From: Candidatus Kapaibacterium sp. | Lineage (GTDB): Bacteria; Bacteroidota; Ignavibacteria; Kapaibacteriales; Kapaibacteriaceae | Direction: 5' to 3' | NCBI GenBank assembly: GCA_018883125.1 | Contig: VEQR01000017.1 | Location: 1 to 49,340 of the forward strand | DNA: 49,340 nt | In this document: piece after piece, positions 44,564-49,340 of the stretch | How the letters are laid out: every line of letters starts with the position of its first letter | Position numbering within the stretch: position 1 is the stretch's first letter | The notes under the pieces: generated by a model | Told to the model about the DNA's origin: nothing | What the model saw: the letters and a program-made list of their open reading frames with translations, nothing else | Databases searched by the model: none | Made by a program: the position numbers and the translations under genes

Positions 44564-45252
44564 GAGTGCTGATGCTTGCGACGCAGGACCATAAACCGGT
44601 GGAATCGGTGCTCTGTTCCCTCGCGCAGGCGCTTGAGGTTCGACCGGTGGGCATAAAGAACCATAAGCGACAAGGCGATCAGAAAGCAGATGAGTGTTAG
44701 GTAGCCATCGATCTCAACATGCAGAACGTTGCGTCGGACGAACATCGTGATGGGAATCACCACGGCAGCCACAATCGATCCAAGAGAGACGTATCCAAAC
44801 GATCCCAGCAGTAGCAGGAACACCATGGCGGCAATGGCAAGCTCAACCGGAGCAACAGCGATCAGCATCCCCATTGACGTATTGATACCCTTGCCACCCC
44901 GAAAGCCGGCGAACACGCTCCACATGTGACCAACCACTGCCGTAACGCCGGCAATCAGCCGAACCACCGTCGAATCCTCGAATGGGGTGTGATTCTCAAA
45001 CGGCATTTGTGTGTCGAAAAATGAGGCCACAAGCAGAACCGGAACAAGCCCCTTGGCAATGTCAAGGATCTGCACGGCCAAACCGGCCTTCCAACCCAGG
45101 TTACGGTACACATTGGTGCTGCCAAGGTTGCCGCTGCCGAGCGTGCGAACATCAACACCGTAGAAAAGCTTTCCAATGATCAGTGCAAAAGGCATGGCAC
45201 CGATCAGATAGCTCTGAACGATGATAATCACCAGTCGCAGCAGTGGGTCCAT
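44560..45252 (-). CDS. plsY: Glycerol-3-phosphate acyltransferase PlsY
   Basis: PlsY transfers an acyl group from acyl-phosphate to glycerol-3-phosphate to form lysophosphatidate. From the ATG at 45252 (AAGGGAAG upstream) it is 230 residues with about five to six membrane helices. Motifs: GSGNLGSTNVYRNLGWKAG, GHMWSVFAGFRGGKGINTSMG, and a C-terminal HRSNLKRLREGTE segment. The frame is open upstream to 45342, but the ribosome-binding site and family length favour 45252. Paired with gpsA. The 148-bp intergenic stretch 45253-45400 separates it from the ClpB-like gene and must hold divergent promoters; no clear box is visible. Confidence 0.95.
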   Translation of the reverse strand: MDPLLRLVIIIVQSYLIGAMPFALIIGKLFYGVDVRTLGSGNLGSTNVYRNLGWKAGLAVQILDIAKGLVPVLLVASFFDTQMPFENHTPFEDSTVVRLIAGVTAVVGHMWSVFAGFRGGKGINTSMGMLIAVAPVELAIAAMVFLLLLGSFGYVSLGSIVAAVVIPITMFVRRNVLHVEIDGYLTLICFLIALSLMVLYAHRSNLKRLREGTEHRFHRFMVLRRKHQHS

Positions 45253-45400
45253 TCGGCACTTCCCTTTCGTAACAAACGCCGCCAAAATACACACTTGCGC
45301 CAACATCGCGATAGCTCGGTGGAGGTGAAGCCGTGATACCATAGAGATAGGTCTTATTCGTCTTTGGGTGGCGTTAATTCACACTCTACTGAACGACCAC

Positions 45401-46747
45401 ATGGCAGACGACATTCGACTGGCCACAAAGCGACGCCTTGAGGAGATCGACCGCGAGCTCTCAGAACTGCGCACGCAACATTCAGCTCTCAAAGCACGCT
45501 GGGAGCTTGAGAAGCAGCACATCCAAGAAATCCGAGCAACGAAGGCGGAGATCGAAGACGTCAAGGTGCGCGCGGCCGATGCTGAACGTGTAGGTGACTA
45601 CGGTACGGTTGCCGAACTCCGCTATGGAAGAATCCTTGAACTGGAAAAGAAGCTCGCCGCGGCGAATACCGAACTCGAGTCCGTGCAAAAGGACTCAGCG
45701 CTGCTGAAGGAAGAGATCGACGACGCCGATATTGCCGAGGTCGTGGCTAAGTGGACAGGTATTCCCGTTAGTAGGATGCTCGAATCGGAGCGAACGAAGC
45801 TGCTTTCCATGGAGCATCGCCTGCATGAACGTGTGATCGGTCAGCACGAAGCCGTAGTGGCAGTATCCAACGCCATTCGTCGCTCTCGAGCCGGGCTGCA
45901 AGACGCAAAGCGACCAATCGGTTCATTCGTATTTCTCGGATCAACGGGCGTCGGCAAAACCGAGATGGCACGAGCCCTGGCGGAGTTCCTGTTCGATGAT
46001 GATGCCGCCCTTGTGCGTATCGATATGAGCGAGTACATGGAAAAACATTCTGTGGCCCGGCTCATCGGTGCTCCTCCGGGATACGTCGGATACGAGGAAG
46101 GGGGCCAGCTGACCGAGGCTGTTCGACGCCGGCCCTACTCGGTTGTTCTTCTCGATGAGATCGAAAAGGCCCATCCGGATGTGTTCAACGTCCTGCTCCA
46201 GTTGCTTGACGACGGGCGACTCACTGATGGTCAGGGCCGGGAGGTCGACTTCAAGAATGCGATAATCATCATGACCTCGAACCTTGGTTCGGAACTCATG
46301 CAGGACCGGCTTCTCGAGGTGACCGAAGAAAACCGCGATGAGATCACCTCTCAGATGCGACTTGAGATCATCGACCTGCTCAAACGGCGCCTTCGACCCG
46401 AGTTTCTCAATCGTATTGACGAGATAATCCTGTTTAAGCCCCTTGTCCCATCGGAAGTCCAGAGGATCGCCGAGCTGCAGATCGCCGACGTTGCCGCACG
46501 CATGAAGGGGCTGGGCATCGACCTCGTTGTAACGCAGGAATGTATGGACTGGCTTGGTAAACGAGGCTATGATGTGCAGCTCGGGGCCCGTCCACTCAAG
46601 CGGGTGATTCAGCGATACGTTACTGATCCACTTGCTTTGCATGTGCTTGGTGCGGATGTTCGTGCCGGTGAACAGGTAACGGTTGATGCCGACGACACGG
46701 GGCGGATATCGTTTGCGTTCACTGCGCCCGACGAACAACCATCCTGA
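45401..46747 (+). CDS. Short ClpB-like AAA+ ATPase: partial M-domain plus NBD2 only
   Basis: 448 residues from the ATG at 45401 (a GTG start at 45368 would add 11). It aligns with the second half of ClpB/Hsp104. It starts inside the coiled-coil middle domain (RLEEIDRELSELR, LKARWELEKQHIQEIR, AAELRYGR-like VAELRYGR), then LLKEEIDDADIAEVVAKWTG and the whole second ATPase domain: Walker A GSTGVGKTE, pore loop APPGYVGYEEGGQL, Walker B VVLLDEIEKAHPD, sensor-1 MTSNLGSE, arginine-finger region RRLRPEFLNRID and sensor-2 GARPLKR. The N-domain and NBD1 are absent and no remnant is found in the 148 bp upstream. The frame is intact, so it looks like a real short form or a 5'-deleted gene. Confidence 0.88.
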   Translation: MADDIRLATKRRLEEIDRELSELRTQHSALKARWELEKQHIQEIRATKAEIEDVKVRAADAERVGDYGTVAELRYGRILELEKKLAAANTELESVQKDSALLKEEIDDADIAEVVAKWTGIPVSRMLESERTKLLSMEHRLHERVIGQHEAVVAVSNAIRRSRAGLQDAKRPIGSFVFLGSTGVGKTEMARALAEFLFDDDAALVRIDMSEYMEKHSVARLIGAPPGYVGYEEGGQLTEAVRRRPYSVVLLDEIEKAHPDVFNVLLQLLDDGRLTDGQGREVDFKNAIIIMTSNLGSELMQDRLLEVTEENRDEITSQMRLEIIDLLKRRLRPEFLNRIDEIILFKPLVPSEVQRIAELQIADVAARMKGLGIDLVVTQECMDWLGKRGYDVQLGARPLKRVIQRYVTDPLALHVLGADVRAGEQVTVDADDTGRISFAFTAPDEQPS

Positions 46748-46755
46748 CGCACCGC

Positions 46756-48345
46756 ATGAACGCCATCCTTCTCCTGCTGGCATCGATCATTTTCACCCTC
46801 TCGGCAATGGCCCAGGACATTTCAACAGGACCTGGGCTGCCGCGTTCGGAATCCCGCAGCAGCTATATGCGCGGAATGCAATCGGATCCGTCGATCCCGG
46901 CTGCTCGGCTAAGGGTGATGGGAATCGATGAATCCACGGCCGGTGAAGTGCGGGCAACGATCATTGCCCTGGATGCCGAAGGGAACCTACTCCCGGTCTC
47001 GCTCGACCGGATGCCGATTATTGCCGAGGTTGCCTGCAGGGGCGCAAACCCATCACAGTTTGCAATCAAGATGATCAAGGCAGCGAATGCAGAGATGAAG
47101 CCTCAGTCGGTGAGCATGTTTGTGATGTGCGACAACTCAATGCTCTCGGGCACACTGACGCGCGATGTTACGTTGAGTCTTCAGAGGGGGCTTGCCGGTA
47201 TCAGTGATGACGATATGATCGGCGTGGGTGTTTACAACCAAACGTTTACCACCGTTCTGCCGATGGGCCCGGCATCTGAGCTCAACGCCAATTTCAAGCT
47301 TGAAGATGTGCCAATGGCCGACGGACTCTCGTCGCTGTACAGTGCATCACAAAACGCCTGCCGCATCCTATCAAACTCGCCCGAGCGTCGAGCCCTGGTC
47401 ATCGTTACGGCAACACCTGATAATGCCACGCCCTTCAGCACCACGATGGATGTTGTACGTCTGGCTCGTGATGCACGCATACCGGTGTTCGTGATACGCG
47501 TCGGACTTGAAGCGGCAGGCCAGCCCCTTCGCTACATCACCTCATCAACTGGTGGACGCATCTACACCGTGCAACCGGATGAGACGAATGCCATCGGCGA
47601 TATCGTCCGCGAGATACTCTACGCCCAGAAGTGGTCAACGGAGGTGTCCGTGCAGGCCGATGTGCAGGACTTCGTCAACTGCGAAACCCCATGGCTGCGC
47701 CTGCGCCTGGAATCAGAGTCTACCTCATTACCGATCGTCGATTCGATCGCGCTCACACCACTCGATATGTCGATCGAGACCAACCCATCGATCGTTGCCC
47801 TCTTCAGGGACACAACCGATACAGACCTGCGTGAATACTATCAGTCACTGCTTGTCATCAGTGAAGTACTGTCCCAGAACCCGGCGATGAGCATTGAGCT
47901 GGTTGGGCACGTCAGCAGCGATGTTGGACCCAACGCCGATGCACGGGCTCTCGATCGTGCGAAACAGGTCCGCTCATTCCTCATCGCCAACGGTGTTATC
48001 GCATCGCAGATCATCGTGCGCTCCGAAGGAAGCCGTAAACCTCGATATTACTTCCAGACAGACGGCACACGGCGTCTGCTGAATAACCGAGTCGAGGCGC
48101 AAATCATCGTTGACGGAAAGGCAAGTCATACGATCACCGTTGAGCAGGTCGACAACGAGCAGACCGCTATGCTGCGCCTGAAGCAGTGGAAGGACCGCAA
48201 GCTGAACGCCTATTATGAACCGGTCCTCGAGGATGGCATGACCCGTTATCGCATCAAGCTCTGGGGTTTTTCAAGCCTTGCTGAGGCCAAGAATGTGGCA
48301 ACGGACATCAAGAAGTACAAGCCGACGTACTCCATCGTCGAATAA
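46756..48345 (+). CDS. Exported VWA/OmpA/SPOR envelope protein
   Basis: 529 residues with a signal peptide (about 1-20, ending AMAQ). A VWA-like domain follows (about 100-290) with a degenerate MIDAS, DNSML, where DxSxS is usual. An OmpA-type peptidoglycan-binding domain lies at about 355-455 (SIELVGHVSSDVG, RALDRAKQVRSFLIANGV, LLNNRVEAQI). A C-terminal SPOR-like domain (about 462-529; YRIKLWGFSSLAEAKNVATD) would bind denuded glycan strands. It is inferred to anchor to peptidoglycan in the periplasm. It starts 8 bases after the ClpB-like stop, so the two may share a transcript. Convergent with trxB. Confidence 0.78.
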   Translation: MNAILLLLASIIFTLSAMAQDISTGPGLPRSESRSSYMRGMQSDPSIPAARLRVMGIDESTAGEVRATIIALDAEGNLLPVSLDRMPIIAEVACRGANPSQFAIKMIKAANAEMKPQSVSMFVMCDNSMLSGTLTRDVTLSLQRGLAGISDDDMIGVGVYNQTFTTVLPMGPASELNANFKLEDVPMADGLSSLYSASQNACRILSNSPERRALVIVTATPDNATPFSTTMDVVRLARDARIPVFVIRVGLEAAGQPLRYITSSTGGRIYTVQPDETNAIGDIVREILYAQKWSTEVSVQADVQDFVNCETPWLRLRLESESTSLPIVDSIALTPLDMSIETNPSIVALFRDTTDTDLREYYQSLLVISEVLSQNPAMSIELVGHVSSDVGPNADARALDRAKQVRSFLIANGVIASQIIVRSEGSRKPRYYFQTDGTRRLLNNRVEAQIIVDGKASHTITVEQVDNEQTAMLRLKQWKDRKLNAYYEPVLEDGMTRYRIKLWGFSSLAEAKNVATDIKKYKPTYSIVE

Positions 48346-48373
48346 TCCGGCTTTGTCCGCACCTTTTGTTTGC

Positions 48374-49321
48374 TCAGCCGGCGTGCTGGGCTTCGAGCCA
48401 GCGTTCGGCATCTATCGCCGCCATGCAGCCAGATCCTGCAGCAGTGATGGCCTGGCGGTACACGCTGTCCTGTGCATCACCGCAGGCGAATACGCCCGGG
48501 ATGTTGGTGACAGATGACTTGCCAATGGTTGTGATGTAGCCTACATCATCCATATCGAGGAGTCCCGCAAACAGATGCGTATTCGGCTGATGTCCGATGG
48601 CCACAAATGCGCCATCGGCTTCAATGTCCTGCACTGCACCGCTCACGATATCACGCACACGCAGATGCGTGAGCTTTTTCATTCCGGCGTCGGTCGTCAC
48701 GCCAACATATTCGTCGACAACGCTGTTCAAAAGGAACGAGATCTTCGGATTACTGCGAGCCCTGTCAAGCATGATCTTCGACGCGCGGAAGTCTTCCCTA
48801 CGATGGACGATCGTCACCGATTCGGCAAACCGTGTGAGATAGTTCGCTTCCTCCATTGCCGTATCGCCCCCTCCAACAACGAATACGCGCTGACCTCGGA
48901 AGAAGAACCCGTCGCAGGTGGCACAGGCGCTAACACCGTAACCCATGTACTCGCTCTCACCCGGCACCCCCAAAAGCTTGGCCGTTGCACCGGTGGCAAC
49001 GATCACTGCGTCTGCAGTGGTGACCTCGCCGCGTTCGTTGGTTAGGGAAAAGGGGCGAGCAGAAAAGTCAACCTTCGTGATCATCTCGTAGCGAGACACC
49101 GCACCAAAACGATGGGCCTGCTTGCGGAAGACCTCCATAAGCTCCGGCCCCATGATGCCGTGCTCAAAGCCAGGATAGTTCTCTACTTCAGTGGTGATGG
49201 TTAGCTGTCCACCCGGCTGCGTACCCTCAAAGATCGTTACACCAAGATTGGCACGACTGGCATAGAGTGCAGCAGTAAATCCGGCAGGTCCGGAACCGAT
49301 AATAGCGATGGTGGTGTGCAT
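48374..49321 (-). CDS. trxB: Thioredoxin reductase
   Basis: 315 residues. FAD- and NADPH-dependent disulfide reductase regenerating reduced thioredoxin. It shows the FAD site IIGSGPAGFTAALYASRANL, redox-active CATCDG, NADPH site VVGGGDTAMEEANYL with HRREDFRASKIM, and the C-terminal FAD segment GVFACGDAQDSVYRQAITAAGSG. Length and order are normal. A GGTTTTGG-type sequence starts 3 bases upstream of its ATG. Confidence 0.96.
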   Translation of the reverse strand: MHTTIAIIGSGPAGFTAALYASRANLGVTIFEGTQPGGQLTITTEVENYPGFEHGIMGPELMEVFRKQAHRFGAVSRYEMITKVDFSARPFSLTNERGEVTTADAVIVATGATAKLLGVPGESEYMGYGVSACATCDGFFFRGQRVFVVGGGDTAMEEANYLTRFAESVTIVHRREDFRASKIMLDRARSNPKISFLLNSVVDEYVGVTTDAGMKKLTHLRVRDIVSGAVQDIEADGAFVAIGHQPNTHLFAGLLDMDDVGYITTIGKSSVTNIPGVFACGDAQDSVYRQAITAAGSGCMAAIDAERWLEAQHAG

Positions 49322-49323
49322 GA

Positions 49324-49340
49324 CAGGTTGCAGGTTTTGG
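49324..49340. repeat. G/T-rich tract at the right edge (AGGTTGCAGGTTTTGG)
   Basis: Start of what looks like another AGGTTTT/GGGTTTT tract, immediately upstream of trxB on the minus strand, cut off by the window edge. Its position relative to trxB parallels the tract ahead of rsfS. Confidence 0.45.

Overview
The window reads as ordinary chromosome from a Gram-negative member of the Bacteroidota/Chlorobiota (FCB) group. GC content looks to be in the mid-50s percent (estimated by eye). Support for the group comes from two giant secreted proteins with type IX secretion (T9SS) C-terminal sorting domains and hydin/ASH-type repeats, a GWxTD-domain protein, an OstA-like LPS-transport protein, a combined VWA/OmpA/SPOR envelope protein and a TAnnTTTG-type promoter box. 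Candidatus Kapabacteria or a close relative fits best, but no rRNA is present to confirm it. I see no phage, insertion sequence, CRISPR array or toxin-antitoxin module.

Layout. 1-9243 (minus): the N-terminal part of an IgGFc-binding-like secreted protein; a tightly coupled HIT/rsmA/PAP2 operon; an outer-membrane barrel protein with its terminator; a 1335-residue T9SS cargo protein; an OstA/LptA-like protein. 9272-15890 (plus): hflX, a 54-residue membrane protein, recN, an RSH-type HD hydrolase, an inositol monophosphatase-family enzyme, dapF and an M20 amidohydrolase. 15901-20790 (minus): tRNA-Ser(GGA), a LytR_C protein, rsfS, argS, a UPF0598-hotdog fusion and a membrane metallophosphoesterase. 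20947-31071 (plus): a Tat-exported LD-carboxypeptidase, a 1574-residue VWA/T9SS protein with terminator, class I aldolase, an MsbA-like ABC exporter and cystathionine beta-synthase. 31072-31505: a nested tandem-repeat array. 31506-35781 (minus): a FabL-like reductase, a CpcT-like protein, mutL and a CrtC-like hydratase. 35842-37460 (plus): a carotenoid-type glycosyltransferase and a four-cysteine membrane protein. 37463-42073 (minus): GWxTD protein, ruvX, a histidine kinase and ispF. 42117-43542 (plus): xseA and xseB. 43586-45252 (minus): gpsA and plsY. 45401-48345 (plus): a ClpB-like protein lacking its first ATPase domain, and a VWA/OmpA/SPOR protein. 48374-49321 (minus): trxB.

Most operon joints are 4-base ATGA overlaps (about a dozen pairs), pointing to translational coupling. 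Functionally the window mixes DNA repair and recombination (recN, mutL, ruvX, xseAB), envelope and peptidoglycan work (dapF, LdcA, LptA-like, PAP2, SPOR/OmpA), membrane lipid and isoprenoid synthesis (gpsA, plsY, FabL-like, ispF, CrtC-like with a glycosyltransferase) and translation (argS, rsfS, rsmA, hflX, tRNA-Ser).

The points most worth a second look are: the UPF0598-hotdog fusion; the ClpB variant reduced to part of the M-domain plus NBD2; the heptamer/hairpin repeat array with telomere-like G/T repeats nearby and elsewhere; an over-represented AGGGG(G)C word about every 700 bases on both strands; an apparently endonuclease-dead MutL; and a metallophosphoesterase with an internal twin-arginine motif after its membrane segments. 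I found no clearly new multi-gene defence or biosynthetic system.
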